From: Cymodocea nodosa
Taxonomy: Eukaryota; Streptophyta; Magnoliopsida; Alismatales; Cymodoceaceae
NCBI GenBank assembly: GCA_036874045.1
Contig: CM072340.1
Span: 20,263,001-20,327,000 of the forward strand
DNA: 64,000 nt
Direction: 5' to 3'
The notes under the pieces are model-generated. The model was not told the origin of the DNA. It worked only from the letters and a program-made list of their open reading frames with translations, and searched no databases. The position numbers and the translations under genes were made by a program. This document shows positions 12,290-33,024 of this stretch, in pieces (the first letter of the stretch is position 1; each line of letters opens with the position of its first letter).

Positions 12290-13620
12290 TCCAGCTTGTT
12301 CAAAAGATACAAGTACCTTTCAATCCTAATATCCTCTACTAACATCATAGGCATCTTGATGCCCCTGCATTCAAAAATATTATATTCTGACATCTCATCT
12401 TGCATACAACCCAGCAGCAGCATATCAGAGATAACATTGAGAAGGCCTCCTTATTTGATATTGATAATGAAAGAGCTTCAATGGTATTCCTGCTTGAAAA
12501 GAAAGCAGAAATGCTCATGAACATGCACTCAAAAAATAAGTGTTCCATCGATTCAATTGGCATCAGTAATATTAACGAATCTTGACAGATTCACCTTTGT
12601 AGAAAGAGCATTATGAAGAATCCTGGGTGGAAGAATCCTTGTCTTCCACGACTTGCAAAAACTCTAAATCCGTCTGTTGCACCTTGATAGGGAAGCAAAG
12701 CATAATGTAATTTCTTATGAATTTTACGTGTATGAACTTACTGCACATTATGATCAGATAGTAAAAAATTGATTTATAGCTCTCAAGGGTTTTGACATTC
12801 TCACACTAGTTTTGCTTGAAGATTTGCATCGAAAGCTGGTGATTTTGGAACTTTATAAAGATTGCCGTTTAAAAATGTAGGAGTGTCTGATGTTCAACCC
12901 TCCTAATCTCCTTGGCATTTTAAAATCTCTCCACAAAAATTTCCACCAGAATCTCCTGTGTAGGACCTCTATCATATATTATGCTCTTGCTTGGTAAGTA
13001 ATGAAGGCGACATACAATAATTGCCCACAGACAATAGGGCAGTATTTTGGATGTGATAAAGCAGCTGCCTTCCGTCCAGCCAAAAACTTATTTTCCATCT
13101 TCCCATGAATGATACCGGAGATCTTTGCATGCTTGTGGGTGATGCTGCTTCCCATGTATGATGCATCTTAGTCAGAACTTTCAGGAATTTCCAAACCAGC
13201 ATGAAAACTTTACAAGATTACATTAGGCACTTTTTTCCCAAATATCAGACTAGATTGCGCAAGATTAATGCCTAAGCCACTATAATAAGCATGCTTACTC
13301 AGCATAAGCTAAAAGGGCTAATTAAATTAAGAGGAGTACCCTGACCAAATAATGGTAGGTCATCTGCAACTAGCAAACTTGTAATTTCTGTTGGGAACAC
13401 TCCTTTGAACAGATAATTCCTTATAGTAATCAGAAATTTCAACCCTGCTTAGACTATGTGTAAACCTTTCCATTGCTATTATAAACAACAGTGGAGGGAG
13501 GACCTGAAGACTCTAGATGGCTTAGTCAAAGGAGAAGAAGCACCATTAATCAAAAGCTTTCTTGATCTAAAAAATCAACAATAAACCATTAAACGCTCAA
13601 CTTAATGTTCAAGCCCAAAT
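12290..13620 (-). mobile_element. Degenerate L1-type LINE (reverse transcriptase and zf-RVT remnants)
   Basis: Read on the minus strand, pieces of a non-LTR retrotransposon reverse transcriptase appear in the family's order. There is LLINGASSPLTKPSR (about 13560-13510), then PLLFIIAMERFTHSLSR (about 13495-13445; compare the family's DPLSPxLF). Next come TSLLVADDLPLFGQGT with the catalytic A-D-D core (about 13385-13335) and INLAQSSLIFGKK (about 13265-13215). Closer to 12345 are RWKISFWLDGR and a zinc-binding RVT tail: PPRILHNALSTKVNLSRF, then IESMEHLFFEC. Frameshifts and stops separate them, so the copy is dead. It has no clear poly-A end or target-site duplication. Confidence 0.8.
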
Positions 13621-14762
13621 TTACATCTTGGCATTCACTTTTACAGCTTGTGGCTCGTCAGAAACTATACATTGATAAGTACCAATACACCCAACAACAG
13701 GATTTTAAGAGTTTACTTTTATCTGTCCAAACAACTAATTGACTTATGAACCAACAAAACATCAAACAATCCCAGCTCATCTCTGACAACAAGACAGCTT
13801 TTCCTATTTGTTATCTCAGTCCGAATACCACATACATTGATAAAAATAGTATTCCATGAAGGTAGTAAGTTAGAAATCAGTGGCTCATAATCCATGGTTT
13901 AGGTTTGATGAATTTTTTTAATAATCACAACTTTTTCTGTTCATCAAAATTCAAATTTTAATAGAAACAACAAATTATTGCAGTTGATTAAGTTTGATCC
14001 TTACTCACTTATCAAAACTCTAGTCAGTCAAGCTTTTATTTTGCCTTTCTCTTCCCTTCTTTAGCAAATGGCAAGCTCCCAACATTGTTTTTGTATGCTT
14101 CGGCACTCATCCCACGTTCTAGCAGGTTGAGGTTTAACATTTAAGATCTATTACGATGTTTTACTGATAATGTAAATGTTTGCTTAATTTTTTTATAATA
14201 GTTTCGCAGAGTATCTTTTTATAATAACAATGTTCTGTGTTTTTCACGATTCCAACAATGAAGAAAGATTACATGTACTATTGTCTTTAATCAACTTAAC
14301 TACTATTATTAATTTATGTTTCTACTTATTTTTAAATCTTAGATTCTACCCACTTAGAATATATGGAAAACAAACAAAGCTATCAACAACAATAAGATAA
14401 TGAAGATAATGTAAGTAATCTTTAGAAATCCACCGAGATTAACCCAAAGAAACACTGTCATTGTCAATTAAAAAAATAACGGCCACTTGAGATTAAAGTT
14501 GGTGGTGTCTGGCCACCACCCCACAAACCATCGCCATCAAAAAATAATAAGAATTGATGGCAGGCAAGATTTGATTGGATTCCCTTCTCTTCCATTTTGC
14601 ATACCAACAGGCCCACCACAGTCAGGAATGGAGACAATAGGCAGTGAGTGTTGACAAAAAGGATCAGAAAGCATGGAATAAATCATCAACTACGGAAGAT
14701 CCGCTTACCAAACAAAACCCTGTTCTCGTTGGCCTGCCCACCTAAAAGCTCTCTCGTTTTAG
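13621..14762. other. Intergenic DNA upstream of the MIZ1-like gene
   Basis: AT-rich with no gene recognised. The 5' part may include more of the LINE upstream of its reverse transcriptase core, but no motif could be read there. The last 200 bases are presumably promoter and 5' UTR of the MIZ1-like gene. Confidence 0.5.
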
Positions 14763-15680
14763 ATGAGGACCATCATGGGCGAAAGCTCCCACGACTCGTC
14801 CTTCTCTTTCTCAAGTAGGCATTTCAAGTGGTCACTGAAGAAGAAGGGAGGGGGTGAGAGCAGATCTGACGAGGAGGAAAACGAGGCGGAGGAGGTGGTG
14901 GAAACCATTGCATTCAACAACGCCACCGAAGACTCTACGGGACAGAAGAAGAGAGGTTCAGGTCCGGCGGCGAGACTATTTGGGTTTGCGTTTCTGGCAG
15001 ACCTGAGGGCTAGGATGAGCAGTGGTGGTAAGGCAGCAGGAGGATTAGGGTCGAGGGTGACGGGGACATTGTTTGGGCACCGTCGTGGGCATGTCCATCT
15101 CGCCTTCCAGGTTGACCCCAAGTCACCGCCGGTGGTTCTGATAGAGCTGGCAGCGACGACCAGCGGGCTTGTCAGGGAGATGGCCTCCGGCCTTGTCAGG
15201 ATTGCGTTGGAGTGTGAGAGGAAGGAAAAGGTAAATCTCAACCACCCACAAAATCTATTTATTGATTTATTTATAATAAAATAATACGCACTGATATGTG
15301 CGGTGAGTTTCATGTCAATTTCTCGACAGAAGGGGGCAGTCGGTGGTGGTGGCCCTGCAGTGAAGCTACTGGAGGAGACGCTCTGGCGGACGTACTGCAA
15401 CGGCAAGAAATGCGGCTACGCCGTTCGACGAGAGTGTGGTCCGGCCGACTTGGACGTGTTACGGGCTGTCGAGCCGGTGTCGATGGGTGCCGGGGTGCTT
15501 CCGGTTCCCAAGAGCGACGCAAACGTGAATGGCCAGGCCTCCGCCGACGGTGAGATTATGTACATGAGGGCCAAATTCGAGAGGGTGGTTGGTTCCAGCG
15601 ACTCGGAAGCTTTCTACATGATGAACCCCGACGGCAATGGTGGTGGCCCCGAGCTAAGCATCTACTTGCTTAGAGTCTGA
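14763..15680 (+). CDS. MIZU-KUSSEI1-like protein (MIZ1 domain, DUF617)
   Basis: Member of the plant-specific MIZ1 family; Arabidopsis MIZ1 is required for root hydrotropism, and most paralogues have no known function. Two exons, 14763..15230 and 15330..15680, joined in phase 0 (aag/gtaaat donor, cgacag acceptor), give 272 residues. The N-terminus is Ser/Lys/Glu-rich and low in conservation. The MIZ1 domain runs from about residue 93 to the end. It includes GTLFGHRRGHVHLAFQVDP, PPVVLIELAATTSGLVREM, LWRTYCNGKKCGYAVRREC, the near-invariant VSMGAGVLPVP, and the end motif EAFYMMNPDG ... ELSIYLLRV. Many MIZ1-family genes lack introns, so the short 99-base intron is a mild oddity. A second in-frame ATG lies four codons downstream. 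The exons are strongly GC-rich against their surroundings. Confidence 0.93.
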
Positions 15681-17847
15681 TTTGGTTGCGGAGAAGAAAG
15701 AAAACAGAGCATGCGCGTTCATGTGTCTTCTTTCTTGTGGATGTTGTGCTCTTCTGCTTTCGATGTAGATGGATAGATTTCGTCTGTTTCGAGTTGGGTA
15801 GCTTAGCTATGAATCAGAGATTTGGCGGTGATGATTGGTAGTCCATGCTTTTGGGTTGTTTTGTTTGGTCAATAGTGATTAGTCTTGTGGTTGAAAACAG
15901 AGTAACCAGAAGAGGTATATGTGCGTGCAAGGATATCTCTGTGTATATAGTTCTTGTTTTTATTTTTCATTGGAAGTGCCAGTTGCGTGTCTTGTGACCA
16001 CTCTAATGATTTGTGTCGGTGGGAAAGAAGTTTCTCACTTTGTTATTCCTGTTAAATTCAAGTTCTCTTTTTCCCACTGGTAATGTTCTGTTCGGGTTTC
16101 AAATCAGGTTTCTTCCCCTTTATGGAAAGTGGAGGACGAATTATGCTACCGTCAGTCTCGATCTCCTTTGTTTGTTTTGTTGCTGCAATGGCTCACCTTA
16201 GTCTACTGGAAGATATGTGGAATCACAATAGGGCGTTGAGCAAACGTGGAAGAACCCAAGAAAGATTGATGGTCTGCCTCCACAGAATGGAGGCAATTTA
16301 CTTGGTTGTAGCAGCCCTTCGGTACCAACTTGACTTTGGATGTTCTGATTAACTTGGTATAAAAGATCTAGGATTTATTGTGATAAAGAGGATCTATTTC
16401 TTCTTATGTGGCACTGCTGAGACAAAAAGACGACTCTCTTCCTCTATGTCCATGTTCTGCACTGCTGTTCCTTTTTTCCCTTTCCTTTCCTCCAGTAATC
16501 TTCTTCCTCCCTTCCATGTTCGTTGCTTGAAACGATCATCAGGGCCTCAAACGAGCGAATCCCGGCTGAAGGAAATAATAGTTCAGGAGATGTGGTCCCA
16601 ACATGAACGCAAAGCATAAACATGGGGTATGCAAGCTGCGTCAGTTGGAGAATCTTCAAATACAGAAACTGCATAAATGCAAGTCGCTTGAATTCAATCC
16701 TTGGTTTGGGTAGAGGCCAGCAACCCATGCAGACAAGAAGGTTTTCTCTTCGTATCTTCGGAAATATAGAAGCTGAACAGGTTAATCATGTAAGAATCAA
16801 AGAGAAAAATGCTTCTAGAGTTACCTTAGGGAAGGATACCCAGACAAATATCTTATTGTTTTAGCTTTTATTTTAAAATCGAAATCAAAATATACAATCT
16901 ATCATGCACTAAAATTTCAGCTTAACTCGAGTTATATTTGTAAAAAAAAAATTATTACAGGTTGAAACTCCTTCCATTAACTAATGCGCTACCACTTGCC
17001 GCACTGCTATCCCATAAATCTTGTTTCTTATATCCAAAACTTTATATCATTGTATTGATACTATTGAATATTATAATAAATTATGATAAATAAAGTTTCA
17101 TTGCAAGGTTAACAACGTTAGAATATTGAAGTTCATTAGTTAGCATTAAAGTTTAGATAATTTACATTAATATCTGAATTAAAATTTATCTGCTTTCCGT
17201 ATATAAATACCTAAATTTTAAATTTATTTACCTTCTACTATAAGTCGAAATGTTTACAAAAAAAGAAGAAGAAAGAAAGGTACATAAATTTTTTAAATTT
17301 CATTTCTTATAAATACTTTCACTCTTTCTTTATGTCGCTTTTCAGATACGCAAACATTTCTTTAATCACGAGAATTGAAGTGGTGATCATGTCCACGAGA
17401 TTTACCTAATCATATTGGCATTTCATTTTAACAAAAATTGTAGATATTATTATTATTCTCAGTCAATAAAATTATCATTTTTGGTCATTCTAACGATCAT
17501 TTCAGTGCACCAATTAAGCATCAGACCTGACCTTGCCACATTAGATGTCTCTAATTTTGTATAACATATAAAAAATTATTACTTATGTAACGTCAAAAAA
17601 GTTATTGTTCATTCATACTGAATTTAAATTTTATATTTAATTGGTGACTATTCATGTATTTAAAATTCATATATGCATTTTTAAGTCAGTGATTATTTAT
17701 ATTATTTTAAAATTCTAATAAGAATTTTTAAATAATATATTTTAGATATCATAGAGGTAATTATAAATTTAAAAAGAATAAAAAAAGGCATACACACCCT
17801 TTCACTGGCGACGACTCTCCCACCTTTCTTGTCCCCAACCTCCACCC
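15681..17847. other. 3' flank of MIZ1-like gene and intergenic DNA
   Basis: The first few hundred bases probably form the 3' UTR. From about 16.9 to 17.8 kb the DNA is very AT-rich. No domain-bearing frame was found. The several short frames at 16.0-16.9 kb show no family signature. Confidence 0.5.
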
Positions 17848-17854
17848 TATAAAT
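17848..17854 (+). promoter_or_regulatory. Candidate TATA box of the DCP5-like gene
   Basis: The word tataaat lies 92 bases before the DCP5 start codon in a C-rich context (caccctataaatgcc), followed by a pyrimidine-rich leader. Position and context fit a plant core promoter. No transcription start data are available. Confidence 0.5.
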
Positions 17855-17945
17855 GCCACCTCCCCTTCACGGCCCCATCTCCCAAGCTGTTCGACAATCT
17901 CGTTTTCCCTCTTCCTCTTCTTCTTTTCTCCACTACCGTTAGGTC

Positions 17946-27128
<9,183 letters not shown>

Positions 27129-28229
27129 CGAGACCAGTATGGTTTCACCTTCGTGCGGTAGTGTTGGGTGAAATAGATGAGAGGAGAGGCAATGGTATGG
27201 TGAAGCTTGCGGGTATATCTTTCCATAACGGGCCGTTCCCCATTGGTTGTTCTGAATGGGCAATGTTTCATAATCTAATGTGTCCAACCGCAACAAATAC
27301 TGTTCTAGCGCATGGTGGAAGATTGGTTGGGCATACTACTAGCTTTTCTATGTCGACTTCCTTCCAAGTGTACGAGTTTCCCTGGATATGGATATATGCT
27401 TGTTTAGTTAGTGTTTTACTACAGGCTCATGTTTTCATTCGTAAATACCTGTTGAATGTAACTTGGGTTGGAACACGCTCCCTTGGTCAGTTGGTCTTGT
27501 AGGTAGTGGCATTGTTCACACCCATCTTTAGATATTGTGAACTACGTCGGCATTGTAGTATGAGAAACTGTTACATGTACGACGACCAGGTTGAGTCCGA
27601 TGTAGTGTATCTTGTCAAGTTTTTTTTTTCTTTCCAATCCTTGAAATTACATTCGCTTTATATTGGTTATACGTCGTCCAGTTTTAGACATGGTCGTGCA
27701 TGTTGCTTCATCTCGGTGAAATATTTGCTTTAAACATTGAGGGCCTGTTTGTGCACATTTCCTAACGAGAAATGAAACAACGGGAGATTCAGGAAATATT
27801 GTGAAATGAAAAGAATAATAAATGACATCAAATGATACGAAATAAAATGATATTTGTGCACAGTAGTAAGAAATGACATGAAATGACGTAAAAATTTGAG
27901 TTATTTGTGCATATTAGGAAATGATAAGAAATTTTTTTAAATAATTTAAATTTATTTTTATAAATTATTTTAAATATATATTATTAATATTTTTAAATTT
28001 TTAATGTATTGAATTCAAATAATTATACAAAATGTAAATATAAAATAACTTTTTCATCAAAAGTAAAATTCATTAAAATTACATTGAATATATTTTTTTA
28101 CATATTATCTCTCTTTTACATGGAATATATAATTCTTTCACGCATTATATCAGCTATTACTTTCTTTTGTTCTATGTTCAAATTAACAGAATAATATACA
28201 TTATCTTATTCAACATTGTTAACAAATTC

Positions 28230-29510
28230 TTTATTTAATATAACATTTTCTTCTCACAATTCATCTGTCAGATCTTATAATAAGTCTTTTCGGTCTGCTC
28301 TTCTAATGAAATTATGGACAAGAAAATATGCTAAAACAATTTTAACTTGTGTTTCAAATGGATATGACATGTAACCTCGTAAAATTGCAAATCGATGTTT
28401 GATCACTTAAAATGTACATTCTATAACATTTTTCAATTGAGAATGTATGTAATTGAAATTTTCTACTGCGTTACTTGGAACTCGATTTTGATCATATTCT
28501 GATAAATGATATCGTACACCTTGAAATGGAGAAATAAATTCTAGACAATTTGGGAATCTTGCATATACCAAATAATATTTACCTGCACAATATACATAAC
28601 ATTTAGCACTTTCAATATTATGATTTATATAAACAAATAATTTGAATGACAGTAGTGTTGTCATACCAGGTGGTACTTCAAGCCTATGCAGTCGAGAAGT
28701 CGCATCTTGTAAAATCCTTGCATCTGCAGTTGATCCTTCCCAACCAACAAGTACATACGTAATTTCCATGTCAAAATTACAAGCTACCAATACATTTTGT
28801 GTTAATTCTCCTTTCCTATTCTTGTATTTAGCAGTTTCTTGTCTATAAATTGTGTCATTGACATGTGTACCATCGATAGCGCCAATGCAATCCTATATTG
28901 AGAACATGCAAAAAAATGTATTTTTAAACATCTATGCAAAATACATTTAATAAAATAGAAGAATATAATAATATAATTCACATTTTACCTTAAAATATGG
29001 ATAGACATTTGGATCATTACGAATTCGGTTTGACGTTGAAGATGAAGGTTTTGCTATAAGTATATCATGTAATCTTATTATAACATTGACAACCTCATTG
29101 AAATATGTGCTAATCGTCCAAGCAGATCTCCGAAAATGCTCAGTAATTACTTCATATCGTTGGTTCTGACCAATTGTAACAAGAAAAATTGTTAATTTCT
29201 CTTCTACACTTATATCTCAGCTATCTTGTATAACTTTTTCTCTTTTAAGTAACTCACAAAATTCCATAAAAATAGATTGACTCGTGCGATATATTTTTAA
29301 ACAGTTATATGATTGGTGAGGTATTGATAAATCTAATAATGTACTAATATATCGTTCTCCCTCCCTACTATATATTCGTTTAGTAGAATTCCTTGTAATA
29401 TGTGTAATAATATGTGCAACTCCTCCACACGCTTGAGTAATTATGTTGCATATTTGCCTTCGTCTTTGCTTCTGTAATTGTCGTTGAGAACTTTCATCAT
29501 AGTTGTCCAT
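28230..29510 (-). pseudogene. PIF/Harbinger transposase (DDE_Tnp_4 type), inactivated
   Basis: Starts at ATG 29510 with MDNYDESSQRQLQKQRR. The family N-terminal region HQSYNCLKIYRTSQSIF runs into a stop at 29217-29219, and the same frame then continues with VEEKLTIFLVTIGQNQRYE. After an intron (about 28990-28890) the catalytic part contains IGAIDGTH with the first Asp, then YKNRKGELTQNVLVACNFDM and GWEGSTADARIL. The segment that normally reads YYLVDAGY has YYLVYARF, so the second catalytic Asp is Tyr. The third acidic residue survives in NVIECTF, followed by a stop where the family has Gly. The remnant HRFAILRGYMSYPF ... YFLVHNFIRRAD continues beyond it. At least three in-frame stops are present. 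Family assignment is strong; the gene cannot make an active enzyme. Confidence 0.87.
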
Positions 29511-29559
29511 GTAGAGGAAAACTATATGTAAAAAAACAAATATGTCAAATATAAGCAAA

Positions 29560-29850
29560 GAAGGTAAATATTCAATAATATAAATATAAACAAAGAAGGT
29601 AAATATTCAATAATATAAATAATATTCAAACATCATAATAACAACAACAAAGTACAACTACAAATTATTATAACATCACAATAAAATATTTTTTCAATAA
29701 CATAACTCGAAAACATCATAATAATAATAACAAAGTCCAACTACAAATTATTATAACATCACAATAAAATATTTTTTCAATAACATAACTCGCAAACATC
29801 ATAATAACAATAGCAAATTACAACTACAAATTATTACATCACAATAAAAA
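29560..29850. repeat. AT-rich tandem repeats inside the Harbinger element
   Basis: A 32-base-scale duplication of aagaaggtaaatattcaata lies at 29560-29620. It is followed by about 2.7 copies of a unit of roughly 80 bases that contains acaactacaaattattataa and aataaaatattttttcaata (about 29635-29850). The repeats lie just upstream of the transposase start on the minus strand. Confidence 0.8.
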
Positions 29851-29999
29851 AGAGAGATAACTATATCCACCCTTAACATTACAATAAAATGTCTAAACAA
29901 AGGTGCATATAATAAAGGGAAAAAAATCCAAAGAATGCATATAACAAATAGTAGTTCACATTCTCCTAATATGATGTCTTATCCATGTAACTCGTACAG

Positions 30000-30910
30000 C
30001 ATTAGAAGGTAACCCTAAAAAAATAGCTCTTTTCACAGGCTGCTCTAGCAAATCTAGAGACAATATTTTCTGTGCTTCTGTAAGACCCTCAAGATCCCAT
30101 ATTTGGGGAATAACTTCATCAATTTCTTTTCTGAGTTCTGATTTCTACCACTTCTCATCATTTTCTGCAATCTTCGCCATACTTTTACTCAATTCATTCA
30201 TTGATATAGCAATTGAATGAGATGATTCAGCATGTGGTCGGGCTCTTTTCCTTGACTTTCTATTGACATTTTCACCTGTATAGGGCTTGGTGAATGTTCA
30301 TCCTCTCTACTATTAGGAAGTACCGGAGGAACTTGAGTACTGAATACAGGGAAGGTGTCCACAGGTTCTTCGGGTTCCACATGTGGTGTTGTGAAATCAT
30401 GGGGAACGCGACTATTCACTCTAGTTGCCATATTTCCATCAAACACTATATACAGATAATCATATATTGTGCATGACTTTCTCCAGCATGCTTTACATTC
30501 TGGATGTTGCTATAAGAAATAAATGAAGAAATTATTTAATATATGAAAGTTCAAAGAAATACATGAATATCGTTAAATAAAATAACATACTTGCACAAAT
30601 TCATCCCAAATTTCTCTGGGAATGTCAGTATGTCCACGAATGTAGTCCCACCCCCATCCACTTTGTTTGGAAATTTTTGTATAATTCTTATATATTGTCC
30701 TCCATGTTTTCATTCTACTTTCTACATGTTTTTTCTCAACATTGGCATTAGTTTTATCATTGTATTCATCAATCACTTTTTGGTCTCAGCTCTGATATTC
30801 CCATCATGTGCTTTTGCATTTCCCTCTCTTATTTATGATTCTAAGATACCTAAAAAAATTTCATCTTGTTTGATGCTCCAGTTCACGTACTTTTTTCTCT
30901 CAGAAGTCAT
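30000..30910 (-). pseudogene. Myb/SANT-like ORF1 of the Harbinger element, inactivated
   Basis: Begins at ATG 30910 with MTSERKKYVNWSIKQDE, the usual start of the Myb/SANT-like DNA-binding domain. A stop follows after about 25 codons, then a one-base frameshift. The main body reads VESRMKTWRTIYKNYTKISK, QSGWGWDYIRGHTDIP and REIWDEFVQ. An intron (about 30592-30512) leads to QHPECKACWRK and MATRVNSRVPHDFTTPH. Near 30250 the conserved reading switches frame (KSRKRARPHAESSHS), ending in IWDLEGLTEAQKILSLDLL near 30060. In Harbinger elements this protein acts with the transposase to bind the termini. The breaks show it is non-functional here. Confidence 0.75.
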
Positions 30911-31018
30911 ATTCCTGTATTATGTACATTAACAAAGCTAGAACAAGTATGAGAATATCATTTTTCCTTTTGCAAGTATATTCAATCGTATACATAATTT
31001 TCTTGCAAATAAGAGTAC

Positions 31019-31638
31019 ATGCATTCACAATAATATAACAATGAATCAACAAATCAATCAAACAATAGAACAAAACAACAATGACACAAATACCTTGATA
31101 GTTCATTTAATTGGTGTTATGCAAGCTATCAACCAAATTTGAGCTCAAAGAAAAAAATATAGAGCTCAAGTCAGAAGGAAAATTTTGGTATATGAAGATC
31201 AAACTTTTTCAAGAAAAGGCACCATCAAACAATATTTTCACAATGTAATTGTAGGAAATTTCAAAATATTGATTTCTTATTCACTTAACTCAAGTATGGT
31301 AAAATTTCTACCTCAATTGTCTTACGCCATCTTAACTAATTTCAGAGATTTCAATAAATACAGTTTCGTATTGCAGGGAAAACTTTGAAGATTTACAATG
31401 CATCAAATTGATAGGAAAGCTTATGTACCAATGAAAAAGCTTCAATAATCCAACAAATCGAATGGTATTTTATGTCTCTAAATATCTCCTCATTGCTAAA
31501 GATGGTTCATACAAGGAATGGCATGTTTAGCTTCTAAAAGGTAATGATGCATTTTCTTACAAATTAAGATTATATGCATTCACAATAATATAACAATGAA
31601 TCAACAAATCAATGAAACAATAGAACAAAACAACAATG
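31019..31638. repeat. Direct repeat pair within the Harbinger element
   Basis: A 65-base sequence beginning atgcattcacaataatataa and ending aacaacaatg occurs at 31019-31083 and again at 31574-31638, with one difference seen by eye. The copies are exactly 555 bases apart in the same orientation, which suggests an internal duplication of the element. Confidence 0.8.
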
Positions 31639-32112
31639 GAGATATAGGAACTATATATATCACAATCCACAATCCAATACATATCATTTGAACAACTAAA
31701 CAGTAATCCACAAAATAAAATTTAATAATAATCCACAAAATAAAACATGAACATGCATTCTTTTGATCCAAAATAATTGGTGTGATAATTTGAGGAAAAA
31801 ACACGAAGCAAACACATCATAATTTGCATAGAATAAATTGCTAATTTCATATTGGTTCGTCTACAAAGTATTTACATACAATGATACATATAACAGGAAC
31901 AAAACCACTTTAATACATATTTATTCTAATCCCACACTGGCTGGTATCAACGTTACCCACATTGAACAACTTTATTTGAAACCGATTTTTCTACATAGCA
32001 GTTACATACAATGAAAATCATGTTTTGTTTTGACATTCCTACTTCCATCCAACCCACCTTCCATAGCTAGTATACAAGTGATAAAACATGAAAAGAAGAA
32101 CATGACGTTAGA

Positions 32113-32224
32113 CAAACAGAGAAGCTATTAAAGAAGCTGCAAACATAGAAGCTATTACATGGATCAAAATACAAACAGAGAAGCTATTAAAGAAGCTACA
32201 AACATAGAAGCTATTACATGGATA
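32113..32224. repeat. 59-bp tandem duplication within the Harbinger element
   Basis: Two consecutive copies of a unit starting caaacagagaagctattaaa and containing catagaagctattacatgga, one base different in the shared part. Confidence 0.85.
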
Positions 32225-32419
32225 AATCTCACCAAAGCTAGAGAAGAACAAACACCGTGACTTCGATAAATCTCACCAACCGAGAGCTCTACACAGATTT
32301 GCTAGGATCGTATTTCAAATGCATAGTTTCAGGAGGAAATGCAAAAAATCGGGTTAGGGGATTACCAGTGACGGAGATGGCGAACTTTACCCAAGATAGT
32401 ATTTGCTTAAGGGTTGGGC

Positions 32420-32840
32420 GAGAGCGTCAATCAACCGATGATGACAAGGCAAGCACAAACAAGTGAGAGTGTCGGTCGAGGCGAGAGCGCTGCGTAGTGC
32501 GGTGAGGCCAAGGCAAGAGTGCTACGCGGTGTGGTGAGGTCGAGGCGACGATGAGAGGGTAGGTGCAAACAAGCGAGAGTGTCGGTCGAGGCGAGAACGT
32601 CGAGCCCCACTGCCTTCTTCACCACACCCTACAGCCTGACCAGCACCGACTTCGTCCTGTTGTTCCCCGTCGATAGAGCGCGTGGCGGTAGAGTGTTCGG
32701 CGAGGTCGAGGTGACGAACAAGCGACAGAGCGTATGACGATCTTTTCCCCTTCGTCGATTTGTCGAGCTCGAGGGAGGGAGGGAGGGTTTCTCTCGATGC
32801 AGGAGGGATTCGTCGATCAAACTCGGCAGAAATGTTTTCC
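32420..32840. repeat. CG-rich degenerate repeats near the right end of the Harbinger element
   Basis: The unit gagagtgtcggtcgaggcga occurs at about 32465 and 32575, with diverged relatives (gcggtgaggccaaggc, gtggtgaggtcgaggc) between them. The segment is strikingly CpG-rich in an AT-rich element. Overlapping open frames here are composition artefacts. Confidence 0.75.
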
Positions 32841-33024
32841 GTCAATTTCGAACGGGTAGAGCGACGAAATGAATTTGTTGTAAGTTTTTATATAAAGATA
32901 ATAAGAGTAAATGTTTTCCCCTTGTTTTCTTTGTGCACAAACAACAGAAATTTCGGTAAATAATTTCATTTCCATTCATTTCATTTCCTTTTCTATAGTC
33001 TATGCATGCACAAACACCACCTGA

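Larger units (their letters stand above)
27741..33021 (-). mobile_element. PIF/Harbinger DNA transposon with both termini
   Basis: The left end reads gggcctgtttgtgca (27741-27755). The right end, reverse-complemented, reads ggtggtgtttgtgca (33021-33007). These 15-base terminal inverted repeats match at 12 positions. The element is flanked by TGA on both sides (27738-27740 and 33022-33024), a 3-base target-site duplication as expected for the superfamily (TTA/TAA is commoner). It contains a Myb/SANT-type ORF1 and a DDE transposase, both on the minus strand and both broken. Subterminal DNA has repeated TTTGTGCA words on the left and a CG-rich degenerate repeat on the right. It inserted about 0.6 kb downstream of the DCP5-like stop. 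Confidence 0.88.

Noticed and set aside
32431..32845. Several minus- and plus-strand open frames at the right end of the Harbinger element
   Set aside because: They overlap in different frames across a CG-rich degenerate repeat and have no domain.
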